Assembly (NCBI RefSeq): GCF_016892625.1
Contig: NZ_JAFEMW010000002.1
Coordinates: 124,001 to 188,000, forward strand
Source: Brevibacterium sp. RIT 803
GTDB taxonomy: Bacteria > Actinomycetota > Actinomycetes > Actinomycetales > Brevibacteriaceae
DNA length: 64,000 nt
Reading direction: 5' to 3'
Below are positions 1 through 8,693 of the stretch, piece after piece (position 1 is the stretch's first letter; each line of letters starts with the position of its first letter). The notes below the pieces were generated by a model, which worked only from the letters and a program-made list of their open reading frames with translations, had not been told where the DNA came from and did no database searches. Both the position numbers and the translations under genes were made by a program.

Positions 1-289
1 GCGTGGGGTCGAGTTGCTCGACGGAGCTCTTCACAGTGCGACCTTTCAATTTCGACAGTCATGCATAATCGGTCATCTGGTGACCTGGAGGGAGCGAAAG
101 TCCACGATGAGATCGCGCACGTCCGCAAGACGCAGTCACCCATATTACGCGAAACACGGGGCAAAACACGAAACAGGCAGGCCGCCGCGGGACCGGAGTT
201 CGCGAGGAGCGCAATCGATGTCGGTTCCGATGGGCAGCGCAGCCGTGCACCGTGAACATATGTCCCCACGGAGGCACCGGCAGCTCGGG
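1..289. other. Window edge, no convincing gene
   Basis: I see no supported complete gene here. Several short overlapping frames exist on both strands, but none has a recognisable domain or a good ribosome-binding site. A minus-strand frame starting with ATG at position 62 runs off the left edge (about 20 residues beginning MTVEIERS). It could be the start of a neighbouring gene, but it lacks a clear Shine-Dalgarno and cannot be judged from this window. Confidence 0.3.
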
Positions 290-1672
290 TCAGGGTCGGG
301 CGCGATGGAGCTCGTCGAGGGTGATGATCACATTGGATGCCGTCCACGACAGAGGTGCCACCGACACTGCCGCGCCTTCTGCACTGACCTTCTCGGGAAG
401 GGAGCCGGCCTGCGTACGATGGCTGCCCAACCAGTCGAGCACCCCATCGGCCTGTGTTGTGGCACCGATGCGGGCGAACCCGACTCCCATGAGTGATGTC
501 GACGGGGTCCAGCTCGTGTGATCGAAGATCCACCCATGCCCCGGTTTGATCCCGCCAGCGGGTTGGCGCAGTCTGTCCCAGATGTGATCAAGGGTCGATT
601 CTCCAAGGTCCAGGCCCGCCCCGGCTGCGGGCAGATAGGCCACCGCCGAATCGAGTCCTCCCGAGGTCGGGTAGCGCTGCAGTCCATTGGCGATGAATGT
701 TCGAGAGAATGTCGCTTCGAACGCATTGCAGCTGTCCCCGAGTGCCTCGGCTCCCCCATCGATGTGATCCCACAGGCCGCTGCTGTGCTCTGCCAGCCTG
801 ACGAGAGCCTGCAGGCCCAACAGTGTGGGTCCCGCAGTGCCGAGCGTGACCTGGGATTCGCTGACCTCCCAGTAGTCGGACGACACCGGGGGCAGAACTG
901 TGCCCCGCTCAGTGAGGTGGAGCAGGCGCTGGGAAGAGCGACGCAGCATCGGTGCCATCGTCTCGAGGGCGACCGCTCCGCCTTTTCGCCCCGTGGTCCG
1001 GGCCCCGACAGCATGGACGTCGCTGACGGCCCAGAGCAGAAGTCCAAGGGCGTCAAACTGAGATGGGCGCTCGTCCGGGGCCAGCCCGAGGTCTGGGGTG
1101 AACCGTGCCGCGAATGACCCATCCTCCGATTGCAGCGACTGCAGGTGAAGAAGGTGCTGCCACGCCAGGTCGACCAAGCCGACTCGGGCCAAGGCAACCG
1201 CAGCGAACGCCGCATCCCGCGGCCAGATATATCTCCACGGCTGGTCCCAGCTGGCCACCGTCGCCGGAAGGGAGTCGGTGAGCACCCACAGATCGAGAAG
1301 CGCCGAGGTGGCAAGATCGCGACGATGAGCGGGCAGTTGCGTGATCCATGCAGAGCACTGCTCCAGGAATTGCTGTTGCCGTGCCGCCGGCCCCAGGTCT
1401 TCTGTTCCGGGCATGACACGTGAGTTCGGCTCCAAGCGCTGCGCCGTCTCGATGCCGATGCCTTCGCGCGCGGCCCCAGAGGTGAAGGCGACGGTGGCGG
1501 AGCGGAGGGGATCAGTCCGGCCCGCATGGGCGAGAATGTCCGTGCGTGAGGAAGTCACGAAGCCTGCGCCGAGGAGACCTGCACCTGCGAGTGCACCAGT
1601 GAGGACCTGTCGGCGGTTCAGCCGGGGCCAGGGCACTCGCCGCTGCTGGGGCTCGGGACTCATATGGGACAT
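290..1672 (-). CDS. Tat-exported GH15/glucoamylase-like protein
   Basis: A protein of about 460 residues resembling the alpha/alpha-barrel of glycoside hydrolase family 15 (glucoamylase/trehalase-like). The N-terminus carries a twin-arginine signal: NRRQVLTG at about residues 19-26, followed by a Gly/Ala/Leu-rich hydrophobic stretch, so a folded protein is probably exported. The family signature RYIWPRDAAFAAVAL lies in the N-terminal third. The frame stays open upstream to 1837, but ATG at 1672 (weak AGAAAG upstream) or ATG at 1663 places the Tat signal correctly. Substrate is unknown; alpha-glucan or trehalose is possible from the family. The protein is short for a GH15 enzyme (usually 600 or more), so the N-terminal beta-sandwich domain is absent and activity is not certain. 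Confidence 0.75.
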   Translation of the reverse strand: MSHMSPEPQQRRVPWPRLNRRQVLTGALAGAGLLGAGFVTSSRTDILAHAGRTDPLRSATVAFTSGAAREGIGIETAQRLEPNSRVMPGTEDLGPAARQQQFLEQCSAWITQLPAHRRDLATSALLDLWVLTDSLPATVASWDQPWRYIWPRDAAFAAVALARVGLVDLAWQHLLHLQSLQSEDGSFAARFTPDLGLAPDERPSQFDALGLLLWAVSDVHAVGARTTGRKGGAVALETMAPMLRRSSQRLLHLTERGTVLPPVSSDYWEVSESQVTLGTAGPTLLGLQALVRLAEHSSGLWDHIDGGAEALGDSCNAFEATFSRTFIANGLQRYPTSGGLDSAVAYLPAAGAGLDLGESTLDHIWDRLRQPAGGIKPGHGWIFDHTSWTPSTSLMGVGFARIGATTQADGVLDWLGSHRTQAGSLPEKVSAEGAAVSVAPLSWTASNVIITLDELHRARP

Positions 1673-1823
1673 GGCTTTCTGCCGTGGGCCACCATCAGTG
1701 ATCAACGGTGCCGCCTCGGTCGTGCAGAATTGATGCGGGACCCCGGGCACACGGTGCTGGGTAGAAGGAGATTCTACCGGATCCTGCCGCACTGCGGCCG
1801 AAAGAGCGATCGGGAAATGAAGA

Positions 1824-1851
1824 ACCGGTCGGACCACGTGGTCCGACCGGT
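1824..1851 (-). terminator. Perfect palindrome after tRNA-Gly
   Basis: A perfect 28-base palindrome with half-site ACCGGTCGGACCAC lies 3-4 bases beyond the CCA end of the minus-strand tRNA-Gly. On the minus strand it is followed by a T/C-rich run. Most likely the intrinsic terminator of the tRNA transcript. Confidence 0.65.
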
Positions 1852-1854
1852 CAT

Positions 1855-1928
1855 TGGAGGGGATGACGGGAATCGAACCCGCACCATCAGTTTGGAAGAC
1901 TGAGGCTCTACCATTGAGCTACATCCCC
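1855..1928 (-). tRNA. tRNA-Gly(TCC)
   Basis: Read on the minus strand it folds as a cloverleaf: acceptor GGGGATG pairs with CATCCCC, the anticodon arm is TCAGT-CTTCCAA-ACTGA with anticodon TCC, and the T-arm contains GGTTCGATTCC. The 3' CCA is encoded (1855-1857). It reads GGA/GGG glycine codons. Confidence 0.95.
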
Positions 1929-2106
1929 GCGTTGCGTTAACGACTATAGTCGACATCCGCACCGGCCGCCAAATCGACCGAAGATGAGCTGAGTCACACC
2001 GCTCGCTGCGACTTCACGTGCTGCCTGTGACCTGCATCCCATTCGTGATGAGGAGCCGAATCGATGTGCATCTTGACCCCCGCCTGTGGTTAGATTGTCT
2101 ACGTCG

Positions 2107-2180
2107 CGGGATGTGGCGCAGCTTGGTAGCGCATCTGTTTTGGGAACAGAGGGTCGCAGGTTCAAATCCTGTCATCCCGA
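2107..2180 (+). tRNA. tRNA-Pro(TGG)
   Basis: Cloverleaf with acceptor CGGGATG/CATCCCG, anticodon arm TCTGT-TTTGGGA-ACAGA (anticodon TGG) and T-arm GGTTCAAATCC. CCA is not encoded. A terminator-like hairpin follows 8 bases downstream. It is divergent from tRNA-Gly with about 180 bases between them. Confidence 0.95.
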
Positions 2181-2188
2181 CGATAGTG

Positions 2189-2223
2189 AAGCCGTTCGGA
2201 CTGAATGTCCGGGCGGCTTTCTT
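2189..2223 (+). terminator. Intrinsic terminator of tRNA-Pro
   Basis: Stem AAGCCGTTCGGAC / GTCCGGGCGGCTT with a 5-base loop, followed by TTCTTC. Its position directly after tRNA-Pro indicates it ends that transcript. Confidence 0.8.
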
Positions 2224-2351
2224 CGTATCGATGACCCACTGACTCGTGCTGAACTCGGTCTCATGATGATCTCGCCTCCCATCTTTCGTCAGTACAGGGG
2301 ACAATGGAAGTGCAGGCTCGCAGATTGCCGAGGCCGAAAGGTGCGCCGCCG

Positions 2352-3593
2352 ATGCCGATCCGAGAACACGACAGACCACTCCTCCACAAGTCGCCACCAC
2401 GCACGGGTCCGCACCACCTCGCGGCACAGTTCGGAGACCGTGCTGCTGGCACCGCTCGTACACGTGCCGCTGTCGCGATGACATTCACGCTGGCACTCAG
2501 TGGCTGCGGCTCCGATCAAGGCGATACGCCCCACACAGATTCGCCTTCAGCTAGCTCAGCGGCTCCCTCTTCGCAGGACGGCAACGGGGCCGATGAGGAG
2601 AGTGGGCCCGATGCCGAATCGGAGGTGGTGGCGAATAATCTGGAGGCCCCATGGTCGATTGCCTTCTATGAGGAGACGGCTCTGGTCAGTGAACGGGATT
2701 CCGCTCGTATCCTCGAAATCGACTCTCAGCGCCCCGCAGACGTCCGGGAGGCCTCCACGGTTGCAGGCGTCTCCGCCTCGGGTGAGGGTGGTCTCTTGGG
2801 ACTGAGCGTCCGCGGCGACGATCTCTATGCCTACTTCACTGCCGAATCGGACAATCGAATCCAGCGCTTTCCGATCACGCGCGGTTCCGATGGAATCGAA
2901 CTCGGCTCGCCGGAGACGATCGTCGACGGAATCGCCAAGGCCGGATTCCACAACGGCGGGCGCCTGGCCTTCGGCCCGGACGGGATGCTCTACGCAACGG
3001 TCGGCGACGCCGGCGATCAGAGTGCCGCACAGGATCGTGAGTCGCTCTCAGGTTCGATCCTGCGAATGAAGCCCGATGGCAGTGTGCCCGAGGACAACCC
3101 CTTCGACGATTCCCTCGTCTACTCCTATGGCCACCGCAATCCGCAGGGATTGGCCTGGGACGAGGAGGGCACCATGTATGCCAGCGAGTTCGGCCAGGAC
3201 ACCTGGGACGAGCTCAACATCATCGAGGCCGGCGGCAACTACGGCTGGCCGGAGGTCGAAGGGATCTCAGAGGGCGCCGATGACGAAGATTTCATCGATC
3301 CGGTTCAGCAGTGGAGCCCAGATCAGGCCAGCCCGAGTGGAATCGCCATCAGCCACGACACAATTCTCATCGCCAACCTTCGCGGGCAGGTCCTGCGGAC
3401 CGTGCCATCAGCGGATGTCGCCAAGTCCGAAGTTTCCTACTCCGGTGAGTTCGGTCGCCTGCGCGATGTGGTGACGACACCGAGTGGCGAGGTATGGATC
3501 CTGACGAACAACACGGACGGGCGCGGCGATCCGGCCGAGGGCGACGACCGGATCCTCCGCATTCCCTCCGACCTCAGCGCTGGAAGTCGATGA
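2352..3593 (+). CDS. PQQ-type glucose/sorbosone dehydrogenase lipoprotein
   Basis: A six-bladed beta-propeller protein of the soluble glucose/sorbosone dehydrogenase family, expected to oxidise an aldose sugar with PQQ. Family motifs visible: FHNGGRLAFGPDG, YATVGDAGD, YSYGHRNPQGLAWD and EFGQDTWDELN...NYGWPEVEG. A lipobox LALSGC lies about 50 residues from the chosen ATG, followed by an Asp/Ser/Glu-rich linker, so it is probably a cell-surface lipoprotein. ATG 2352 has an AAAGG 9 bases upstream; ATG 2304 is an alternative and either gives an unusually long pre-lipobox segment. No PQQ synthesis gene lies nearby, so the cofactor may be taken up. The 3' end overlaps the convergent alcohol dehydrogenase gene by 20 bases. 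Confidence 0.85.
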   Translation: MPIREHDRPLLHKSPPRTGPHHLAAQFGDRAAGTARTRAAVAMTFTLALSGCGSDQGDTPHTDSPSASSAAPSSQDGNGADEESGPDAESEVVANNLEAPWSIAFYEETALVSERDSARILEIDSQRPADVREASTVAGVSASGEGGLLGLSVRGDDLYAYFTAESDNRIQRFPITRGSDGIELGSPETIVDGIAKAGFHNGGRLAFGPDGMLYATVGDAGDQSAAQDRESLSGSILRMKPDGSVPEDNPFDDSLVYSYGHRNPQGLAWDEEGTMYASEFGQDTWDELNIIEAGGNYGWPEVEGISEGADDEDFIDPVQQWSPDQASPSGIAISHDTILIANLRGQVLRTVPSADVAKSEVSYSGEFGRLRDVVTTPSGEVWILTNNTDGRGDPAEGDDRILRIPSDLSAGSR

Positions 3594-4686
3594 CCTGCCG
3601 CACAACAGTTCCGTCTGCGAGAGCGTCGAAGGCTTCATTGAGGTCATCGAGGCCGATGGTGTCCGACACCAATTCCTCGACCGGCAGTTTGCCCTGACGC
3701 CACAGATCGGCGTATACGGGAATGTCACGGCTGGGCACCGCCGAGCCCAGGTACGAACCGATGACGGTGCGTGCCTCAGCCGTGATAGTGACCGGCGTGA
3801 TGTGTGACTGCGCGTCCGGGGCAGGCAATCCCACCGTGATGGTTTTTCCGCCGACCGCGGTCGCGGAGAACGCAGTTTCGAAGGCCCGCGGATGGCCGAC
3901 GCATTCGATGACGATCGGTGCCCGTCGCTGGCCCAGCTGCTCGGGGGTGTAGACCTCAGCAGCGCCGAGTTCTTCTGCCCGGAGCAGTTTGTCCGGATTC
4001 GCATCGACGCCGATGACGCCGGCAGTCTCAATGGACAGGGCCGTGATCAGGGCAGCCATCCCGACCCCGCCCAGCCCGACGATCATGACCTCGTCCTCGG
4101 GTCCCGGAACTCCCGCGTTGAGAACCGCTCCCCCGCCTGTGAGGACCGCACAGCCGAGCACGGCCGCGATCGGTGCGGGAACGTCGGAGGCCACCGGGAC
4201 GAGGGAGGCGCGATTGAGCACAGCGTGGGAGGCGAACACCGACGCACCGAGGTGGTGGAGCACTTCAGCACCCGAATCATCGTGAAGGCGGACCTTATGT
4301 CCAGCGAACGGCAATGTTCCCGCGCTGTTCGTGGCGCTGCCCGGAGTGCACGGGAGTTTGCCATTCGTGAGACAGTTCGCGCATTCGCCGCAGCGCGGCA
4401 GGAACACGGTGACGACCTGATCGCCGATCTCCAGGTCGTCGACACCTGCACCGAGCTGTTCGACGATTCCTGCTCCTTCGTGCCCGAGCAGCATCGGCAG
4501 CGGCCGAGGCCTGTTGCCGTCGACGACCGAGAGATCAGAATGGCAGACACCGGCTGCGCTGAGACGGATGAGAACCTCACCGGGGCCGGGCCCGTCGAGT
4601 TCGAGGTCCTCGACCGACATCGGCCGAGTCTGAGCGTAAGGGCGCCGGGCACCCATGTCCCGAAGCACGGCTCCACGGATCTTCAC
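3574..4686 (-). CDS. Zinc-dependent alcohol dehydrogenase
   Basis: A 370-residue MDR-superfamily alcohol dehydrogenase, nearest the class III-like actinobacterial Zn-ADHs. Catalytic-zinc residues are in GVCHSDL and GHEGAG; the four-cysteine structural-zinc lobe is CGECANCLTNGKLPC; the NAD-binding Rossmann motif is GLGGVGMAA. It should interconvert an alcohol or S-(hydroxymethyl)thiol adduct with the aldehyde level using NAD; substrate cannot be fixed from sequence. GTG 4686 is chosen because GGGAG lies 7 bases upstream and the family begins there (MKIRGAVLR); the frame stays open further up without support. It ends 16 bases after rpiB on the same strand, so the two may be co-transcribed. Confidence 0.88.
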   Translation of the reverse strand: MKIRGAVLRDMGARRPYAQTRPMSVEDLELDGPGPGEVLIRLSAAGVCHSDLSVVDGNRPRPLPMLLGHEGAGIVEQLGAGVDDLEIGDQVVTVFLPRCGECANCLTNGKLPCTPGSATNSAGTLPFAGHKVRLHDDSGAEVLHHLGASVFASHAVLNRASLVPVASDVPAPIAAVLGCAVLTGGGAVLNAGVPGPEDEVMIVGLGGVGMAALITALSIETAGVIGVDANPDKLLRAEELGAAEVYTPEQLGQRRAPIVIECVGHPRAFETAFSATAVGGKTITVGLPAPDAQSHITPVTITAEARTVIGSYLGSAVPSRDIPVYADLWRQGKLPVEELVSDTIGLDDLNEAFDALADGTVVRQVIDFQR

Positions 4687-4702
4687 AGCGTTGCTCCCGT
4701 GA

Positions 4703-5176
4703 TCACAGACCGGCCTTGCCTGTGGCCTCGTACTCGTCCATGATCCGAATCCGACGCTCGTGCCGCTCCTCGCCGGAGAAGGGCTCCGAGAGGAAGGCGT
4801 CGACGATGGCGATCGACTCAGCCTCTGTGTGCTGCCTGGCGCCCACCGACACGATCTGAGCGTTGTTGTGCTCGCGCGCGAGCTTCGCGGTGTCAGTGTT
4901 CCAGGCCAGGGCGGTCCGGGCTCCCTTGACCTTGTTCGCAGCGATCTGCTCTCCGTTGCCGGACCCGCCGATGACGACGCCGAGGGCCTCAACACCCGCT
5001 GCCTGATCATCGACGACAGCCTGTGCCGCGGCGATGCAGAACGCGGGATAGTCATCGAGTGCGTCGTATTCGAGCGCGCCGTGGTCGATGACCTCGTAAC
5101 CCGACTCGCCGAGGTGGGCCTTGAGAACCTCTTTGAATTCGAATCCTGCGTGGTCGGTGCCGAGATGAACCTTCAT
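4703..5176 (-). CDS. rpiB: Ribose-5-phosphate isomerase B
   Basis: A 157-residue RpiB/LacA-family enzyme that interconverts ribose 5-phosphate and ribulose 5-phosphate in the pentose phosphate pathway. TDHAGFE, GGSGNGEQIAANK and REHNNAQIVSVGAR cover the phosphate- and sugar-binding loops. As in the M. tuberculosis enzyme, the loop has Ser/Glu (GSGNGE) where E. coli RpiB uses a cysteine, implying the Glu-based catalytic variant. ATG 5176 is preceded by AAGGAG at 8 bases. It follows the nitroreductase gene on the same strand, the order of Rv2466c-Rv2465c in M. tuberculosis. Confidence 0.95.
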   Translation of the reverse strand: MKVHLGTDHAGFEFKEVLKAHLGESGYEVIDHGALEYDALDDYPAFCIAAAQAVVDDQAAGVEALGVVIGGSGNGEQIAANKVKGARTALAWNTDTAKLAREHNNAQIVSVGARQHTEAESIAIVDAFLSEPFSGEERHERRIRIMDEYEATGKAGL

Positions 5177-5274
5177 ATGGTCACTCCTTCGAAGTGTCCG
5201 GGGCGAGATGCCCGGGAAAGACTGTGGGTGTGGTGGTGGGTGCTTCGGGACGTGTGTCAGTCGAGGGCACAGCC

Positions 5275-5880
5275 TCAGTCGAAGATCGGACCCTGATTGC
5301 GCGTGCGCTTGAGCTCGAAGAAGCCAGGAGTCGAGGCGACAGCGAGAACTCCGTCGAAGAGTCGACCTGCATCCTCGCCCTTCGGCGCCGGAGTGACGAC
5401 CGGGCCGAAGAAGGCTGTTCCTGCCACACGGCAAATGGGCGTACCCACATCGTCGCCGACGAGCGCCAGTGCCTCATCATGAGATTCCTGGAGGGCAACG
5501 TCGTAGTCGTCGCGTTCGCCGTACTTCATCAGGTCGGCGGGCAGACCGACCTCATCCAGCGCCTCGGCGACGGCCTTGTCGAAGTCCTTCTCGCCACCTG
5601 GGTGAATGCGGGCTCCGATTGCCGTGTAGAGAGGTTCGGTGATCTCTTCGCCGTGTTCGGCGATTGCAGCGGTGACGATGCGCATGGGTGCCAGAGCACG
5701 ATCCATCAGCTCCCGGTAGTCGGCAGGGATGTCCTTGTCGCGGTTGAGGATGTTCAGGCTCATGACATGGAACTTCACGTCGATGTCGCGGACCTTGGCC
5801 ACTTCCAGGCCCCAGCGCGACGTCATCCATGCCCACGGGCAGGCCGTGTCGAACCACAGGTCAAGTGTCTCTCTGCTCAA
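5275..5880 (-). CDS. Mycothiol-dependent nitroreductase, Rv2466c family
   Basis: About 201 residues of DsbA/FrnE-like thioredoxin fold. The active site reads LDLWFDTACPWAW, followed by SRW and an all-alpha insertion, as in the Rv2466c (mycoredoxin-2) family, which uses mycothiol for reduction. Here the motif is CPWA, so only the first cysteine is present. The likely start is TTG 5880, five bases after AGGAG; GTG 5886 (MKLSRETLD) is possible but sits directly against the Shine-Dalgarno. It is divergent from pepN and upstream of rpiB, as in mycobacteria. In M. tuberculosis the homologue is under SigH; I found no convincing SigR-type promoter here. Confidence 0.85.
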   Translation of the reverse strand: MSRETLDLWFDTACPWAWMTSRWGLEVAKVRDIDVKFHVMSLNILNRDKDIPADYRELMDRALAPMRIVTAAIAEHGEEITEPLYTAIGARIHPGGEKDFDKAVAEALDEVGLPADLMKYGERDDYDVALQESHDEALALVGDDVGTPICRVAGTAFFGPVVTPAPKGEDAGRLFDGVLAVASTPGFFELKRTRNQGPIFD

Positions 5881-6026
5881 TTTCACTCCTCATTAGGGTG
5901 GGCGCGGGATCCGGCGAATCTCCCGCGATGTCCGAGGCCAATTTATCAAGCCTTGGCACCGATGAGGAATGCGTCCATGAAAGAATGGCGAAGTACACCC
6001 GGACCCGAAGCGGAGGTCACCTCAAA

Positions 6027-8681
6027 GTGCCCCAATACAACCTCACCCGCGAGGAAGCTCGCAGACGTTCATCCCTCGTCGACGTCTCGAGCTACGAGAA
6101 CACTCTGATTCTCACAGGAGAGGGCGATCGCTTCCGAGTTCGCTCCCGCATCCGCTTCACCGCAACGCCTGAGTCCACGACATTCATCGATGCCATCACC
6201 GCCAGCGTCGAACGCATCCGGCTCAACGGACTCGATCTCGAGACCTCCGAGGTCGTCTCTGCGTCCAGGATCACCCTGCCGGGCCTCGCCGATGAGAATG
6301 AACTCGTCATCGATGCCCACTTCGCCTACATGAACACCGGTGAAGGCCTGCACCGCTTCGTCGATCCCATCGACGATGAGGTCTACCTCTACTCACAGTT
6401 CGAGGTTCCCGACGCCAGACGCGTCTTCCCTGTGTTCGAACAGCCCGATCTCAAGGCGTCGTTCTCCTTCACTGTCGTGGCTCCTGCTCGCTGGACGGTG
6501 GTGTCGAACTCCCCCACTCCGACTCCCGGTGATCCCAGCGAAGTCTTCACCGAACTCGACGAAGCACCCGTTGAGGACACCGCAGTGTGGCAGTTCGCAC
6601 CGACGACTCCGATCTCCTCCTACATCACCGCGATCGTGGCCGGCCCGTACCGCAGCGTGCATTCCGAGCTCATCTCCTCCGATGGCTCTCCTGTCCCCCT
6701 TGGCCTGTACTGCCGTGAATCGCTCTTCGACCATCTCGATGCCGAGAACCTGTTCACCATCACACGAGCCGGATTCGAGTTCTACGAACGTGCGTTCGGG
6801 GTGTCCTACCCATTCGAGAAGTACGATCAGCTCTTCGTCCCCGAGTTCAATGCCGGTGCGATGGAGAACGCCGGCGCCGTGACCATTCTGGAGAACTACG
6901 TCTTCCGGTCCCGGCCCACCGACGCCCTTGTCGAGCGCCGCACCGTGACAGTGCTCCATGAATTGGCACACATGTGGTTCGGCGATCTGGTCACGATGAA
7001 ATGGTGGAACGACCTGTGGCTCAACGAGTCCTTCGCGGAGTTCATGTCAACATTGGCCACCGCCGAGGCCACCGAATATACGGAGGCGTGGACCACGTTC
7101 GCCACGATTGAGAAGTCGTGGGCCTACCGCCAGGATCAGCTCCCGAGCACACACCCGATCGTCGCCAGCATCGACGATCTTGCAGATGTCGAGGTCAACT
7201 TCGACGGCATCACCTACGCCAAGGGCGCTTCGGTGCTCAAACAGTTGGTCGCGTGGGTCGGTCGGGAAGAGTTCTTCTCCGGTCTCAAACGCTATTTCGA
7301 CAAGCATGCGTGGTCGAACACCGAACTGCCCGACCTCCTCGGCGAGCTCGAGGCGACAAGCGGACGTGACCTCGCTACCTGGTCGAAGCTATGGCTTGAG
7401 GAATCCGGTATCAACCTCATCGAAGCCGAGGTCGACACCGAGTCCGACAACGGCGCCGAGGTGGTGGCGAAGCTGCGGGTGACTCAGAAGCCATGGATCA
7501 TCGAAGGACAGCCGGCTCCGTCCCTGCGTCCGCATCGCCTGGCCATCGGGTTCTACTCCGACGATGGGAATGGCCGACTTGTCCGCACGCACAGCTTCCC
7601 GATCGACATCGATTCGGACTCGACCACTGTCGACGAGGCTCGCGGACTGCCCAAACCCGACGTCATCATCGTCAATGACGAGGATCTGACCTATGCGAAG
7701 GTCCGCTTCGATCGCGAGAGCATGGACGTCGCGGCCGAGCGGCTTGGGGACTTCGACGACTCGCTGACGCAGCTGCTCATCCTCGGGACCCTCTGGGACA
7801 CGGTGCGCGACGGACAGCGTCCGGCCCAGGACTACATCACCACTGTCCTGGACAACTGTGCGGCCGTGACACATTCCTCGGGACTGCTCTCCCAGATGCG
7901 TCAACTCGAAACCGCTGTCGGGGCCTACCTGGCCCCGGAGTCGCGGGCAGAGGCTCATACGTCCATCGCCGGCCGGTTCGCGCAACTCCTTGACACTGTG
8001 CCCGGCGGCACCGACCAGGCGTTCCAGTTCGTCCGCGGCTTCATCAAACATGCCTCGTCTCAGGCCCAGATCTCCCAGCTGCAGTCCTGGTTGGACGCGA
8101 CCGGGGACACAGTCCACGGAATCACCATCGACACCGATCTCACCTGGGAGATCATCGTCGCTCTCGCGGCACACGATGCGATCGATGACTCCGCAATCAC
8201 GGCCGTGACCAAGACGGACCCTTCGGCCACCGGTGCACGTCAGGCAGCGACCGCGCGCAGCGCACGTCCCACCTCGGCGGCGAAGTCGAAGGCATTCATC
8301 CGCATCCTCGACGAGGCGGACCTCCCGAACTCGGAACTCGCGGCTCTGGCGCTGGGATTCGCCTCCGGTCTGCAGACGGAGACCGGTGAGATCCTCGTCT
8401 CAGAGGAACCACTGCGCGACTTCTCCACCGAGTACTTCCAGCGGGTCTCCGGATGGTGGGAGACGAGGACCCTGGAGATGGCGCAGACCATGACGCTGCG
8501 GCTGTTCCCCCCGGTCAACGAGCACACTGTCAAAGCCACCCGGGAATGGCTGGACGATCACCCCGCGGCTCCCAAAGGTCTGGTTCGCCTGATGCGTGAG
8601 AATCTTGCCGATGCTCAGCGAGCTCTGAGCGCTCAGGAAGTGTCCAGCAGTTCCAAGGGCGCATTGACCTTCGGCCGTTAG
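6027..8681 (+). CDS. pepN: Aminopeptidase N (M1 metallopeptidase)
   Basis: An 884-residue cytosolic M1 aminopeptidase releasing N-terminal residues from peptides. The substrate motif GAMENAGAVT and the zinc site HELAHMWFGD...NESFAEF (HExxH plus a downstream Glu) are intact. The C-terminal half is the helical ERAP1-like domain. GTG 6027 is chosen because the family begins near VPQYNLTREEARRR and GGAGG lies 10 bases upstream; the frame remains open for 66 codons further up. MscS follows after 12 bases and glbO after that, so the three may form an operon. The pepN/glbO pairing is conserved in mycobacteria. Confidence 0.95.
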   Translation: MPQYNLTREEARRRSSLVDVSSYENTLILTGEGDRFRVRSRIRFTATPESTTFIDAITASVERIRLNGLDLETSEVVSASRITLPGLADENELVIDAHFAYMNTGEGLHRFVDPIDDEVYLYSQFEVPDARRVFPVFEQPDLKASFSFTVVAPARWTVVSNSPTPTPGDPSEVFTELDEAPVEDTAVWQFAPTTPISSYITAIVAGPYRSVHSELISSDGSPVPLGLYCRESLFDHLDAENLFTITRAGFEFYERAFGVSYPFEKYDQLFVPEFNAGAMENAGAVTILENYVFRSRPTDALVERRTVTVLHELAHMWFGDLVTMKWWNDLWLNESFAEFMSTLATAEATEYTEAWTTFATIEKSWAYRQDQLPSTHPIVASIDDLADVEVNFDGITYAKGASVLKQLVAWVGREEFFSGLKRYFDKHAWSNTELPDLLGELEATSGRDLATWSKLWLEESGINLIEAEVDTESDNGAEVVAKLRVTQKPWIIEGQPAPSLRPHRLAIGFYSDDGNGRLVRTHSFPIDIDSDSTTVDEARGLPKPDVIIVNDEDLTYAKVRFDRESMDVAAERLGDFDDSLTQLLILGTLWDTVRDGQRPAQDYITTVLDNCAAVTHSSGLLSQMRQLETAVGAYLAPESRAEAHTSIAGRFAQLLDTVPGGTDQAFQFVRGFIKHASSQAQISQLQSWLDATGDTVHGITIDTDLTWEIIVALAAHDAIDDSAITAVTKTDPSATGARQAATARSARPTSAAKSKAFIRILDEADLPNSELAALALGFASGLQTETGEILVSEEPLRDFSTEYFQRVSGWWETRTLEMAQTMTLRLFPPVNEHTVKATREWLDDHPAAPKGLVRLMRENLADAQRALSAQEVSSSSKGALTFGR

Positions 8682-8693
8682 GCTCATGGCATC

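Noticed and set aside
2304..2351. Upstream ATG for the sugar dehydrogenase
   Set aside because: It would lengthen an already long pre-lipobox segment, and its Shine-Dalgarno is too close; kept as an alternative only.
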